64,000 nucleotides of DNA from Phycomyces nitens (GCA_022702545.1 JAHRBC010000007.1:2790001-2854000); one strand, 5' to 3'; shown: positions 31,774 to 44,077, counted from the first letter of the stretch. The notes: a model not told the origin generated them from the sequence alone. Program-made: numbers and translations.

Positions 31774-33375
31774 TTAGTAAGATGGATTGCAGAATTGGAA
31801 CTGTATGCACCGGATATCCAGTACAAGCCTGGCAAAGAGAACGATGTGCCAGATGCCCTGTTCTGTGTTGGTGGCCCTGAGAGCAAGAGCGCTGCAGACT
31901 CTATTGAACCAGACTATCTGTATGCCACACCACTGACTCATGCCACAGACTGGCCCAATTATTACCTGTTTCAGCCTGATCAAGTTCCACCCGATGTGAA
32001 GCAAATTGTGGAGAAAAACCGTGTGCACTTCTTGGTGAGAAACCGTAAGGTATACCGGAAGGTGGAGATTGCTGGAGAGGCCCGTGAGGTACCATTCCTC
32101 CCTTTTGCCCACCATGCTGACACCGTACATGCGTATCACAAGGGTTTTGGCCACTCTGGACTTGCTACTATGGTCGATTTACTGAAGCCTCGTCACTGGT
32201 GGCCCACTCTGCGTAACGATCTAAAGGAATGGCTAAGCTTGTGTCAAGAATGCCAGCTGAATGCCCGCAAGGATGGCCAGCATCATGACGAGATGCATCC
32301 ACTGAAAGTTCCAGAAGCCTTCCAACATTGGCACTTGGACTTCATTGGCCGCCTACCATTGACCCTGAAAGGTAACCGGTGGATCCTTGTTGCTGTGGAC
32401 TACACAACAAACTGGCCCATTGCCCGTGCAGTCCCTGTTGCCTCTGCTGAAACCGTAGCAGATTTCATCTACAAAGAAATAGTAATGCGTTTTGGATGCC
32501 CTGCTGAGATCCTCACTGACTGCAGTGCCAACTTTACCAGCAAGCTAGTAGCAGCATACCTGAGCAGGATTAAGTCCAATCATTGCCTTACCTCTGAATT
32601 TCACCCAAGAACAAACGGTAAATGTGAGCGACTCAATGGCACCCTCAAGCAGATGTTGCATAAGTATACGAATGGTGCTCTCCATCGTTGGGATGAGTTT
32701 TTGAATGCTGTGCTTTGGGCCTGCCGTATCCGCACCCACTCGACCACTGGGTATAGCCCATTCTTCTTCACATATGACCGCCACCCTGTACTCCCTGGTG
32801 ATCCCCAACTGCCCTATGTGGACAAGACCATCTCTGAAGATCCTTGCGCTGTGGCTGACAGAACTGCTGACCAGTTGGAGAACGTGGGTAGAGCTCGTGA
32901 GGCTGCCAAACTGCATATGACCATTGCCAGTACCAAGGACAAAGAGAAATGGGATGCCGTTATCAAGAAAGTGTCATTCGAGATTGGCAATCATGTCAAA
33001 CTCACGCACAAAGGCCGTTTTGGTTTAGAACCTCGGTTCAAGGGTCCTTTTGTTGTCATGAACAAGAATGACATTTATGGTATGTATCAGTTGAAGACAA
33101 TGGAAGGCAAGCCTCTCGCGTCCTGGGTTCACGTCGACCAGCTATACAAGACCCATGGTAATGCTCCCCAAGATACCTGGTACAACCCCACTGCCTCTTG
33201 CTCTGCTTGGCGTGCTGCAATGCGACTTTTGGACAGTGAAGTCCCTAATGACGCCGTAGACCCCTTGGCCTCTCCCAATGACGTTGGTGCTCATGGACGA
33301 TCACACAGCCAGGAGGGGGGTAATGTCAGAATTGACATTGGCAACCGAAATTGGCTCTTGATAGGTAATCAGTAA
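31774..33375 (+). pseudogene. R2 pol fragment: end of RNase H, integrase
   Basis: Open for 533 codons but lacking gag, protease, RT and most of RNase H. It starts LVRWIAELELY, with NDVPDALFCVGG closing RNase H. Integrase has the HHCC finger (HKGFGHSG...CQECQ), catalytic Asp in HLDFIGRLP, Asp in LTDCSANF and Glu in NGKCERLNG. The LTD[RC][GS]ANF motif is altered at two positions relative to R1 but the Asp remains. The last 17 codons read into the LTR. Confidence 0.92.
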
Positions 33376-33700
33376 TGGTTGACCTTGTTGGGTAAACGAT
33401 CAAGACCTTGCCAATTGGTTTCCCTCTATATGTTTCTAAATGTCTCAAATGTCTTAGATTGCAAATATCTCTCAAGTATATTCTACTGGACAATAACTAT
33501 CTAAGACATATTAACGTAGCTATACATTTAGCCATAAATTGAATTACATTTTGTATAAATAGTAAAAGGATTTGTATCAATAAAAACATTATCTATCTAT
33601 TACCTAAAAACTATTCTCTAAACTTGACGATCCCCAGTGGTATTAATTCTGCGACTTAGTTACAAGTGCCAGAAAAGAAATACCAGATCGAGACTTGACA
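33324..33700 (+). repeat. R2 3' LTR
   Basis: Begins TGTCAGAATTGACATTGG after the purine tract AGGAGGGGGGTAA and ends GAGACTTGACA. TATA-like TTGTATAAATAG lies near 33550, with AATAAAAACATT after it. The 5' LTR is not in the window, so ends are inferred from structure. Confidence 0.8.
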
Positions 33701-33910
33701 CTCAAAAGAGAACTCTGTGTAATTGGCATTCTGATTGGCTGACATTAATTCAGGCACAACAATGTCGTTCCTGATCTGGGATGGTCTTCCTTTTACTATA
33801 ACAAAGCCAAAAGGTCAATCCCACTGGGGAAACAGGAGTATACGTAAAATCAAAGAGAGGATAAAAGATACTTTTTATTATTATGACTTTGGTTATCTTA
33901 TATATTTCTC
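33701..33910 (-). repeat. Older R1-type LTR debris, two LTR parts joined tail to head
   Basis: Read on the minus strand, 33761-33701 matches the first 60 bases of the R1 LTR (TGTTGTGCCTGAATTAATGT), cut by R2. Just before it, separated by a single T, lies a diverged R1-type LTR tail (from about 33910 to 33763, ending GAACGACA) with AATAAAAAGTATC and CCCAGTGGG. Thus an LTR tail abuts an LTR head. Confidence 0.7.
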
Positions 33911-34146
33911 TAACTAATACTGCGCATTATCCGCAGTAGTTATTATATGATATTTTCATAAAAGAAGAGACATTGTACTGTGGTTAATGCTCAGGAAGAT
34001 GTTACTGCGCATAAAGAAGTACTGCGGTTAATCATCTTCAGATTTTACGGATTCATCAAAATAATGTCTGACAACAATATGACATAAAAAAATAAGTACA
34101 TGTTCTACACATGACATAGATGCTAGCATCTTAAACAGATGACATC
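33911..34146. other. Unassigned spacer next to tRNA
   Basis: About 235 bp with no recognised feature besides short repeats of TACTGCG type; probably continued degenerate LTR sequence. Confidence 0.35.
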
Positions 34147-34218
34147 GCTCCCGGGTGGGCTCGAACCACCAACCTCCTGATTAACAGTCAGACGCGCTGC
34201 CAATTGCGCCACGGAAGC
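34147..34218 (-). tRNA. tRNA-Asn (GTT)
   Basis: 72-nt cloverleaf. The acceptor stem GCTTCCG pairs with CGGGAGC (one T-G). The D arm begins GCGCAATTGGCAGCGC. The anticodon stem-loop is CTGACTGTTAATCAG with anticodon GTT, and the T arm is GGTGGTTCGAGCCCACC. No intron and no encoded CCA. It is the only host-type gene I can support in the window. Confidence 0.93.
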
Positions 34219-34223
34219 TTATA

Positions 34224-35108
34224 TGTTTTGACACAAGTGTTGCAGAATCTTCCAGCAACGACCACCAACCCTCAATTTACTAGTGACTTTGAAGTTTTTA
34301 CCTTGGGACAGTCGAAGACGTCACCTTCCCTTGGGACATGCAAGGCATGATCCGATCTCTTGGAATCATTTGTCTACGTCAACAGCCCCGTTGAGTTCTA
34401 AATGTTTTCCCCTTTCTTTTTCTTTGATTTATATTTCCTTTTTTGTTTGCTTCCCACTGCATTGCACTTGTTCCTTTCGCACTTCTTGATATTACTCCTT
34501 TTGTATACTTCCCGATAGTGCATTTCTCTCTTGATGTTTAGTTTCCTTTTTGTTTTCCTTTCGATTATTTCCTTTTGTGATTATGCCCGAAGAACTGTAC
34601 ACTCTTCTCGATAATCATCATTCAGCATAAGTTATATCTAGATTGTCACTACGTGCACAGTTGTCAATTAGTATAAAAGAGCTCCATTTTTTATTCAATA
34701 AAATACATTCAGTTTTCTCTCTATTTCTTTTGAACATCGTCCCTGAACTTGAGCTATTGTCCTGCGGGAAATACTAAGTTGCACACTGTTAGGATCTACA
34801 AGTACTGTCTCATCGTTTGTCTGTTGTCTGTTGTCTGTTTGTTCGTTTGTCCGTTTGTCCGTTTGTCCGTTTGTCCGTTTGTCCGTTTGTCCGTTTGTCC
34901 GTTTGTCCGTTTGTCCGTTTGTCCGTTGTCTGTTTACCTGTCCGTTTGCCTGTCCGTTTGCCTGTTTACTGTCTTTATCTATTTCAAGTCCCGTCTGATT
35001 GTCAAATTCTTCTTGTTGGATTGTCCTGAGCGAAATCACAAGAATACAATATATATTATTTATATATTCTGACCTGTTGCACCACACACCATAACTCAAC
35101 ATGCGTCA
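34224..35108 (+). repeat. LTR-like unit 1, starting 6 bp upstream of the tRNA
   Basis: Begins TGTTTTGACACAAGTGTTG. It has TATA-like GTATAAAAGAGC (about 34672) followed by CAATAAAATACATTCAG, the layout of an LTR U3-R. A TGTCCTGCGGGAAATACTAAG block and an octamer minisatellite follow. It is followed without spacer by a second, related unit. No internal retrotransposon genes are present. Confidence 0.6.
34835..34927 (+). repeat. GTCCGTTT octamer minisatellite
   Basis: About eleven nearly perfect GTCCGTTT units, continuing into variants (GTCCGTTGTC, TGTCCGTTTGCC). Unit 2 has only a few related copies (TGTCCGTTTTTC) at the same place, so the array expanded in unit 1. The open frames through it are a consequence of the repeat. 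Confidence 0.9.
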
Positions 35109-35855
35109 TGTTTGACACAGGTGTTGTAAATTTGCCAGCTGCATCACAAAACTAGCAGAAATTCCGTGACGTCACTAAGGGCCCCACCAAGAAAGAGTGC
35201 TATGTCACAACTAATCATTACTACTATTGTCAGAACTTCAGCAGGACCTGAAGTTATCCCCAATTTCCGGATTTCTTGTCCAGAATATTGTCTCAATTCT
35301 TTTTCCCTTTTTATCTTTAAAGATTATTTCTCCTAACTTCGATTTACCCTGACATTTTTACCTTTACTCATTCCATTGTTCACACTTCGATAATTCTTTC
35401 CAGCTTACCCCCCATATTTTATACTTCTTGTTCATTGACACTTTTCTGGATTTGTTCATATAATCTCTTTTATCTTTAGCTACAATTGGAATGATATTTG
35501 AATAACATAATTAGTAAGAAGAACTATTCAATAGTTTTGTATAAAAGAAGAGCAATATCTCTATCAATAAAATTCATTCAGTTTTCTAATTATTTTCTTT
35601 TGAACCCAATTCAAGCTTGTATTGTCCTGAGTGAAATACAAGGCTGTTTTCCGTTAAAGTTATAAGATCTCTGTCTCACTGTTGGTTCTGTTATCCATTG
35701 TTCATATTATCTGTCCGTTTTTCTGTCCGTTTTTCTGTCCGTTCTTATCCCGATTTCTGTCCGTTGATTGTCCTGAGTGAAATCAACTAGCCTTTAACTG
35801 TCCATAAACCTTCTTGACCAGTTTACGCTACACAACCAAACTTAACACACATCAA
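35109..35855 (+). repeat. LTR-like unit 2
   Basis: Begins TGTTTGACACAGGTGTTG. It shares with unit 1 the TATAAAAGAAGAGC, CAATAAAATTCATTCAG and TTGTCCTGAGTGAAAT blocks in the same order, and ends ACTTAACACACATCAA against ACTCAACATGCGTCA in unit 1. Confidence 0.6.
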
Positions 35856-36244
35856 TGTTGTGACACAGGTGTTGTAGGGTTTCCAACTTCACCCACTTCT
35901 CTCCATTTCATGTGACTTTTCCAAGGCCTTCTCTGCTAGAAAGTGTGACGTAGCATCCTGACCAACTTGGCAATGTCACCTTTCTCCATTTGCAAGTCAC
36001 CTTATTTCTCATACCTCTCTTTTTCCACACTTCTTTGATTTTCCATAAATTGTCACTCTCACTCTCATTTCAAACCCCTCCTATCCATTTCCATATTTAT
36101 TCATTGTACACTATTTTTGTCATCTATCTTCCCTTCCCTTCTCCCTATGTTGCTGTCTGTGCGCACTTATCTTTCTCTTCATGTTATCTACCTCTTTACA
36201 CCTTCTCACACATCGGCACTTAATTTTATTCATACCCCTTCATA
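35856..36244 (+). repeat. LTR-like unit 3, truncated by E5
   Basis: Begins TGTTGTGACACAGGTGTTG like units 1 and 2 and is cut at 36245 by the E5 terminus. The last three bases before E5 are ATA, the presumed target duplication. Confidence 0.55.
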
Positions 36245-36486
36245 CACTGGAAAAACCCCTTGATTTCACCTAGTATAAATGGTGCAGATGGGTACTAGAA
36301 ACATAGAGCTTTTTTTCATCTCAGACATTATTTTTTTTAAAAATAAAAAGTATAATTTTGATGCATCCTATTGGTTCGGGCAAAGGATCAAAGAACAATA
36401 GCCTTTTTCTTGTCTATAAAATGACAGCAAATAAAAATATGTAGCACTTGTTTCCTTTTTTATCTCACAATCAAATAATATAAACT
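36245..36486. promoter_or_regulatory. E5 terminal repeat and gene A promoter region
   Basis: Terminal repeat followed by T- and A-rich tracts, a TATTGGTTCGGGCAA block (a CCAAT-type box on the minus strand) also present in E6 and E8, and TTGTCTATAAAATGACAGC near 36410, a likely TATA box about 75 bp before the gene A ATG. Confidence 0.55.
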
Positions 36487-39400
36487 ATGTCTTCTATTTC
36501 CACACAAAACACCACCACCTGTTACTGCAACAATTGCAGCAATAACCAGCAAAGATTCACTATTGTATCCAAGCACACTTATCAACACCATAGTAAGAGA
36601 GCAAGAACTGAAGAAACTGGCGAATTTGAGAGCAGTATGTATACTAGTGTTAATTTTCATTTACTGTGCAATAATAACTTGTATTTTTCAATTGAACTCA
36701 GGCACACAAAGTGATATGATGGATTTGGATGTTGAGGGTAAAATATATTTATTTGAAAACCAGTGCAGAGTAATAAACTAATCTAACCCATATTTGCAGC
36801 AATGCCGATTATTGAATCCGAATCCATGGCAGTTGACAGTCAGCCCAACTTACCTTTTGGGGATTATGACCAAATGGTTGATGCCGATCAACTTGACAAT
36901 GAGGTCAATGGCGATGGTGCCAAAATCACCAACAACTCTGACAATGACAGTGATGATGAAGCCGATGTCTAGGAGATTGAGGTCAAGGAGTTTGATAGTG
37001 AAGGTCAGTATTGAATAGCTATACAAAAGCAAGCAAAAATTGAGTGTTAATAATTTTCCTTTTTAAATAATAGACCCTTTTGCTACTCCTGGTATGCCCG
37101 AAAACCCAGTGCACAGAGCAATTGCCATTTTCGTTGGTCTGTTTGCATCCCGTTATGTGGTCGATAAGGCTGCTGTTGTCTTGATTGAGTTCATCAACAA
37201 ACTCTTGATGATTTACAGACAGGACTTCCAATTGCCCTCAAGCCTTTCTGGTCTCCAAAGCATGATGGGTTTCACTGCCTTGATCAAGGGTGTAAAGAGA
37301 TTCGTTGTGTGCCAGGATTGCCACACGGTGTATGAGGAAGCTGGGTCTGCTCCACTTCAGTGCGATTCTGCCAAGCTCGGTTCCCGTTCTCCATGTGGTT
37401 GCCAACTTATAAAGCAATCGTCATCTGGTGCTTTGGTTGCCAAGAGATCGTACATGTATCAGTCCGTCAAGCAGGCGTTGAGAGTCCTTTTCCTCCACCC
37501 AGATTTCAAAAGCAAGATCAGACAATGGAACCAGGAGTTGAAGATCATTGATACAATGTGCGACGTTTATGATGATGCGATGTGGAAGGGGTTGAAGGAC
37601 AAGAACAGCATTCCCTTTGTTGAAGACTCGCACTCACTCATGTTGACTCTCAACATTGATTGGTTTCAGCCATTCGATGGTATCACTCATTCCTCTGGAG
37701 TCATTTACCTGGCGATCAACAATTTGCCTCGAGAGGATAGGTTCAAGGCAGAAAATGTAATTCTTGTTAGTCTGATGCCTGGGCCAAAGGAACCAAGATC
37801 AGAGGAGATTAACAACTACCTCAAACCCTTGGTCGACGAGTTGGAGCAGCTGTATGTTGGAATGGTCATTCCAAGTTATGAAAAGCCAACTGGAGTAACT
37901 GTCCGTGCTGCACTCTTCATGGTTGCATGTGATATCCCTGCCGCCAGGAAAACCAGTGGATTCACGTCTCATAACAGTACCCATGCATGCTACAAATGCA
38001 GTCGTAGTTTCTCTCGCTTGGAAGGGACAAACAATGTCGATTTTCATGGTTTTGATTTCTGTGTGTGGAGACTTGCAAATGGTGCACAAAACCAGGTGCA
38101 TGCTGAGGAGTGGAAGAGTGCAAGTACGCCCTCAGAAAGGCATCAGCTGGAGGTCGAAAATGGTGTTCGATGGTTGCAGTTGCATCGCCTTGGATACTTT
38201 GATCTAGTATGTGGAACGATCATTGATCCCATGCACAACCTATTCCTGGGAACGGCAAAGAGGATGGTCGAGACGTGGACTGCCAGTGGTCTGATCACAG
38301 ACAATAATCTTCGTGAGATGCAGAGGGTGGCAGAGACCATGGTGCTGCCTGCAGAGTACGCAGTGTTGAAGACAAAGATTGGGAAGGGATTTCCCCATAT
38401 GAAGGCCGACAAGTGGAAATCCTGGGTGCTCATTTACTCCCCTGCTCTATTGAAGACCATTCTCCCTGCTGCCAAGTTCCAGAATTGGATCAGCTTTGTC
38501 GATGCCTGCCGCCTCCTTACCAAGCCAACCATCACTTTTGACGAACTTGATGAAGCTCATAGTCATCTGGAAAAATTTGGTCAAGCCTGTGAACAACAAT
38601 ACCCACACACCATCCTCACCTGCAACATGCACCTGCACCTCCATCTTTGCGACACCGTTCGTGATTTTGGACCCGTGTACGGTTATTGGCTCTTTGGGTT
38701 TGAGAGATATAATGGGTTGTTGAAGAGTGTCAAGACAAACAGAAGAGACGGGTTTGAGTCAACCTTTATGAAAATATTTGTCCAGAATTCGTACAAGGAG
38801 GACTATACGAATGTCATCCTCAAGTCGTCAATATCAGCTCCTTTCCTTCCTCTCTTTTCTAACCTCTCTTCCTCCTTTGCCACCTCGTCTCCACCTGCAC
38901 CTACACCAACATGACGCCCATTCCGATTGCAAGATTTTGTGGAGGCATCCCAAGATTCCGAATTTCCAATCAAGGGTAATGAGCCTCTTCCCCCCACCGC
39001 ATTTCCTCTCCAAGCCAGATCAGCAACAGCAATGAGTGATGTTGACTATCCTCATTTGTTAGAGTACTACAAAGATACGTATGACATTTCTGAGCTAGAG
39101 AGCTACCAACATGCCACCTTGTCTTTCCTATTTGTTGACAATCAAATAGTGAAAATAAAATTGATAAATCTCCTTGGCCAGGTCTATCGTGGTCACAATG
39201 GCTCTGGTAATGGTGGATCTTGTGTCCAAGCTTTGTTTGGTAGCAGCACTGGTGAGAACCAAACAACATATACTGGCGAAATACAGTATATTTTTGTCCA
39301 CCAGTTCACGCCGCCTCTCTCTGCCTCTGCCCGTCTAACTAGACAATCATACCAAAGCCAACATGTTTTTGCCTTTGTGAAATGATATGGTGTCTGCTAT

Positions 39401-39580
39401 GATCGTTTGCGTGAGGATGAAGGTGTTGACATCTGTTTGCCTGGGTTTTCTCCTGCTACCCATGAGTGCATCTTGCCCGTGCATCGCCTTCTTTTGGAAG
39501 TTGCGACTGCTATGCACACAAGCCAAAATGGTGTGAAGAGGATGCTGGTCATCCCTTTGCCCAAAAAGCTTTGTGTGTAA
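36487..39580 (+). pseudogene. E5 gene A: Tnp2-type transposase with three nonsense codons
   Basis: Exons are 36487-36634, 36702-36737, 36800-37003 and 37074-39580. Motifs are complete: CYCNNC in exon 1, an acidic exon 3, MPENPVHR, CQDCHTVYEEAG, LNIDWFQPFDG, MPGPKEP, CDIPAARKTSGF, CYKC, DPMHNLFLGTAKRM and FGFERYNG. Lesions are TAG at 36969-36971 (GAG in E8), TGA at 38912-38914 (CGA in E8) and TGA at 39383-39385 (TGG in E8). There are no frameshifts. The 5' half is almost the same as E8, the middle as E1. Confidence 0.92.
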
Positions 39581-40620
39581 TAAAATAAATAAATATCTTT
39601 TCTCTTTCATAAAAAACCAAACAGAAATAGCATTGCCTTTATAAATGTTGTCAAAACGTAACACGTGTCAAAAAAAATAGATAGAGAGATAAATTTTTTT
39701 TTTATTAAGACCCATTTCTAAGAGCCCACTGAGCAAGACTGGGATTTAAATTGGTCGGGACTGCCACGTCCACAGTTTTGCCATAAACCCTTGACAGCAA
39801 CTGGTGAGAGTTTGCTCCAAGTTGGAGACCAACAAATCTATCAACAACTTGGATAAATCAGTTGTACTATCAATTGCACATTAGTAATCTAAAGTCATCC
39901 AAAATATTATTTATAATCAACTCACTTCATTGCTTCTTCAACTTGGGCGGATGGTCTTAACCACATGCCTTCTCCCAGTTTCGGTGACCTCATCATCTGA
40001 TTCTCCTCCGGACATTGCTGCCTTGGGGAGTGCATTGGCACAATCCTGGCCCATCTCTTGGTTGATGGCAACCATGTTGCTGCCGTATGCCTTTGTTCGG
40101 TGCTTGTGGTTCTAATAATAATCTTGTTATTATTTTTGGAATAGATTTTTAATATATCAAGGATAACTTACTTCACCAGCACGTCTGGCTCTCCATGAAC
40201 GTGTGTTTGTGATCTCTTTTGCAGCAGCAGAGATCTTCTTCTGTTTGTATCTGTTGATGAAGTTTTTGTGGAGCTTATCATGAAGATCCTTGGTTCTCAT
40301 CCCATCACCAGCAAACTTGCGCTCCAGGACAACAAGAAGCCTGTTCACTAACTCCTTGTTTGGAGTCACATTAAAGTGAACATCCGTGTTCCACCTGGGC
40401 TTGTTGGTGTTGGCCAAGATCTCTGCTGGAGTATTTGCACAGAAATTTGGCTCCCACAAGAACTCATGGATCTTTCTCTGATACAGTAAACAAGTTGATG
40501 AATTGATAATATAGTATAAGGTATAATGCTTACATTGACCTCCACTGATGTTTTATGGCTGGGTCCAGCCAAACCAATGGCCTCCACAACCGCAAAATTG
40601 CTGGGTTCACTGGTGGCAGT

Positions 40621-40862
40621 CACTGGAAAAATGGGCTGGATTACTAGTGCACCAAGAGTACTTTAAGGTGTAGGAAATATAGGCCTTTTTTTCAACTCAG
40701 AAGATTTTTTTTATTCAAATAAAAAAAGACTTTTTAACAGATCCTATTGGTTCGGGCAAACAAGTAAAATACAATAGTTTTTTTTTGTCTATAAATTGAC
40801 AGCAAATAAAACATATGAAGCACTTGTTTCCTTTTTTATCTTACAATCGAATCACACAAAAT
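40621..40862. promoter_or_regulatory. E6 left terminal repeat and gene A promoter region
   Basis: Same layout as E5: terminal repeat, T-rich tract, CCTATTGGTTCGGGCAA block, then TTGTCTATAAATTGACAGC (TATA-like) about 75 bp before the gene A ATG at 40863. Confidence 0.55.
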
Positions 40863-43800
40863 ATGTCTTCTGCTTCCCAAAACAACACTGCCTGTTACTG
40901 TAACAAATGCAATGGTAACCAAGAAGGGTTCTCTATGGTATCCAGACGCAATTATCAGCGTCATGCCAAAAGAGCAAGAATTGAAGAGGCTGGACAAACT
41001 GAGAGTAGTATGTATTAATTTTGTATTTACTGCGCAATAATAACCATTATTCTTTAATTGAACCTCAGGCACACAAAGTGTCATTATGGATGTTGATGTT
41101 GAGGGTAAAAAATATTTATTTGAAAACCAGTTTAAGGGCAATAAACTAATCTATTCCATATTTGTAGCAATCCCGATGTTTGAATCTGAATCCATGGAAA
41201 CAATGGGCGGTCAGGCCAACCTACCTTTTTTGGATTCCGTCCCGATGTCTGACGATGATTTGGCTGACAATGAGGTCAATGGCGATGACACCGAGATTGC
41301 CAATGACAGTGACAATGGCAACAATGAAGAGAGTGATGTCGAGGAGATTGATGTTGAGGAGTTCAACGGCGAAGGTCAGTATTGAATAACTATCATAAAG
41401 AAGCATGCCGAAATTGAGTGTTAATAATTTTCCTTTTTTAAAACAGAACCCTTTGGTGCTCCTGGTATGCCCGAAAATCCAGTGCATAGGGCTATTGCCA
41501 TTTTCGTTGTTCTTTTTGCATCCCGTTATGCAGTCAACAAGGGCGCAGTTGTATTGATCCAGTTTGTCAATGAGCTCTTGATGGTTTATGAACAAGACTT
41601 TCAGCTACCAACAAGTCTTGCTGGTCTTCAGAAGATGACGGGTTTTAGCAATATCACCAAAGATATCAAACGATTCGTTTCTTGCCCAGATTGCCACCAG
41701 ATCTACGAAGAATCTATTTCCGTTCCTCCCTTGTGTAGCTCTGTGAAAATAGGCGCAAACATAACTTGTAACTGTGAGCTGAGAAAGAAGTCGACGTCTG
41801 GTGCCATGGTTCCAAAGAAAATCTTTGTGTATCAGTCCGTCAAAGATGCACTCAAGGTTCTCTTTCTTCGTCCTGGTTTCGAGCAGAAGATCGGCCTCTG
41901 GAACGACGAGCTGAAGGTGGCAGACACCATGTGTGACGTTTACGATGGCAAGATGTGGAAGGAGTTGAAAGACAGTGATGGTCTTTCATTTGTTGCCCGC
42001 CCTCGTTCTCTTCTGTTGACTCTCAACATCGACTGGTTTCAGCCCTTCGATGGTGTCACCCACTCCTCTGGTGCCATATATTTGGCAATCAACAACTTGC
42101 CCAGAGATGAAAGGTTCAAGCCAGAGAACGTTGTCTTGGTTGGGCTAATGCCTGGACCAAAGGAGCCCAAGTCGTATGAGATCAACAGCTATCTCAAGCC
42201 TTTGGTGGATGACCTTGAGCAGTTGTACGTTGGAATGACAATTCCAACCTTTGAGTATCGATCTGGAGCAACCGTCCGTGCTGCACTCCTAATGGTGGCA
42301 TGTGATATCCCAGCAGCCAGGAAAACGAGCGGATTCACATCCCACAATAGCACCAACGCCTGCTATAAATGCAGTCGTCAATTCAGTCGTCTTGCTGGGA
42401 CAAGCAGTGTGGACTTTCGTGGTTTCAACTATCTGGAGTGGTCTATTCGTCATGGTGTCAAAAACAGGGTGCATGCTGAGGTGTGGAAGAGTGCTAGTAC
42501 ACCCTCAGAAAGGCATCAGCTGGAGATCGAAAATGGTGTTCGATGGTCGCAGCTGCATCGCCTTGGATACTTTGATCTAGTACGTGGAACGATCATTGAT
42601 CCCATGCACAATCTCTTTCTGGGCACGGCAAAGAGAATGATGGAAAAGTGGATTGCTGGTGGTGATATCAATAGTGGACAACTGAACGACATGCAGCAAA
42701 TCGCCAAGAAAATGACTCTCCCAGCCTCGTACAGTTCATTGACAGCGAAAATTGGAAAAGGGTTTTCATTTATGAAAGCTGACGAATGGAAGTCCTGGGT
42801 GCTGGCGTACTCTCCCGTCTTGCTGAAAGATGTTCTCAACAATGACAAGTTCAGAAACTGGATGGACTTTGTCGATGCCTGCCGTCTCCTTGTAAAGCCA
42901 TCCCTATCATTTGAAGAACTTGACGATGCCCATGACTACCTAGAGAAATTCTGTCAAAAGTGCGAGCGTCTTTACCCTCCTAGTGTCCTCACCTGCAATA
43001 TGCATCTGCACCTCCATCTTCGCGAGACCATTCGTGATTTTGGACCAGTGTATGGCTATTGGCTCTTTGGGTTCGAGCGATACAATGGTTTGCTAAAGAA
43101 CGTGAGCACTAACAGAAAGGATAGTTTTGAGGCAACGTATATGAGGAATTTTGTTGAAGAATCGTACAAGGCCGATTATGTGCAAGCAGTCCTTGGATAC
43201 TCCAGTAAAATCCCATTCTCTTCTGTCTTTGCCAAGCTCGTCTCCTCACCCACCCTTTCACCTGCCACTGTACCAGACACCCAACGCCGATTCAACTTGC
43301 AGCACTTCTTGGACTCTTCCTTGAATCCAGAGATCTCTGTTAATGGCAATGAACCTCTTCCTTCCTCGGCCTTTCCTCTGCAACTTGGAAAGACAACGTC
43401 AATGGGGATGTAGACTATCCTCATTTGTTGAGTTACTACAGAGAGCAATATGGCATTGCCGAACTCACCAGCTATCAGGAAGCTTCTTCTCGGTTCTCAT
43501 TTGTAGACGATCAAATAACGAAGTTGAAGTCGATCGATCTACTTGGCCAAGTCTACCGTGGAGCAAATGGATTAGGCAACCATGGATCCTATATACAGGC
43601 GTTATATGTTGGTAGTAATGATCAGACAGTAAACGCATATACCGGCCAGATCCAATATCTCTTTATTCATAAGTTCACGCCGCCATCAACTAGTACCAAC
43701 CACTGGACTTGCATGGTTCATGAAAATCAACATGTATTCGCATTTGTTAGATGGTTTGCAACAACCTCTAACAGATCGCATGAGGATGAAGGTGTTGAGG

Positions 43801-43949
43801 TTTGCAAAAATGAATATTCCATGCCTGATCATAACAGCATCTTGCCAGTACACAGGATTTTGTTAGAAGTTGCCATTGGAGAGCACATCACTTGAACTAA
43901 TAAGAGAATGATGCTTGTCATCCCTCTTCCAAAAAAAATCTGTGCCTAA
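40863..43949 (+). pseudogene. E6 gene A: Tnp2-type transposase, one frameshift, one nonsense codon
   Basis: Exons are 40863-41007, 41069-41104, 41168-41374 and 41447-43949. The catalytic part is complete: CPDCHQIYEES, LNIDWFQPFDG, MPGPKEP, CDIPAARKTSGF, CYKC, DPMHNLFLGTAKRM, NMHLHLHLRETI, FGFERYNG. A 1-base loss in a G run near 43404 ends the frame at TAG 43411-43413. The C-terminal domain continues in another frame with TGA at 43893-43895 (CGA in E2) before the normal stop at 43947-43949. Because the frameshift lies after the FGFERYNG motif, a product with a complete catalytic part but no C-terminal domain is possible. Confidence 0.92.
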
Positions 43950-44077
43950 TATAAAATAAAAAATATCTTCTTCTTTTAAAGATAACCAAAATTAAGGCAC
44001 CAAAAATATACTTTATATATATTGACGGTATTACGTTCTTGGGGAAGTGGGTGAGAAAATATAAACAACAACTTTAT

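Larger units (their letters stand above)
31774..33700 (+). mobile_element. R2: Ty3/Gypsy retrotransposon, 3' part
   Basis: Starts within RNase H of pol where a CACTA-like terminus cuts it, and runs to the end of a 377-bp 3' LTR. The 5' part lies outside the window. It is related to R1 by integrase sequence and by pol extending into the LTR. Confidence 0.9.

Noticed and set aside
34835..34927. CRISPR-like array
   Set aside because: The repeats are 8 bp without spacers, and the genome is eukaryotic; a minisatellite explains it.
34695..35102. Open frames with NGQTDKRT-type or CPFVRLSV-type repeats on both strands
   Set aside because: They are produced by the GTCCGTTT minisatellite, which has no stops in several frames; no start context, introns or homologous protein sequence in unit 2.
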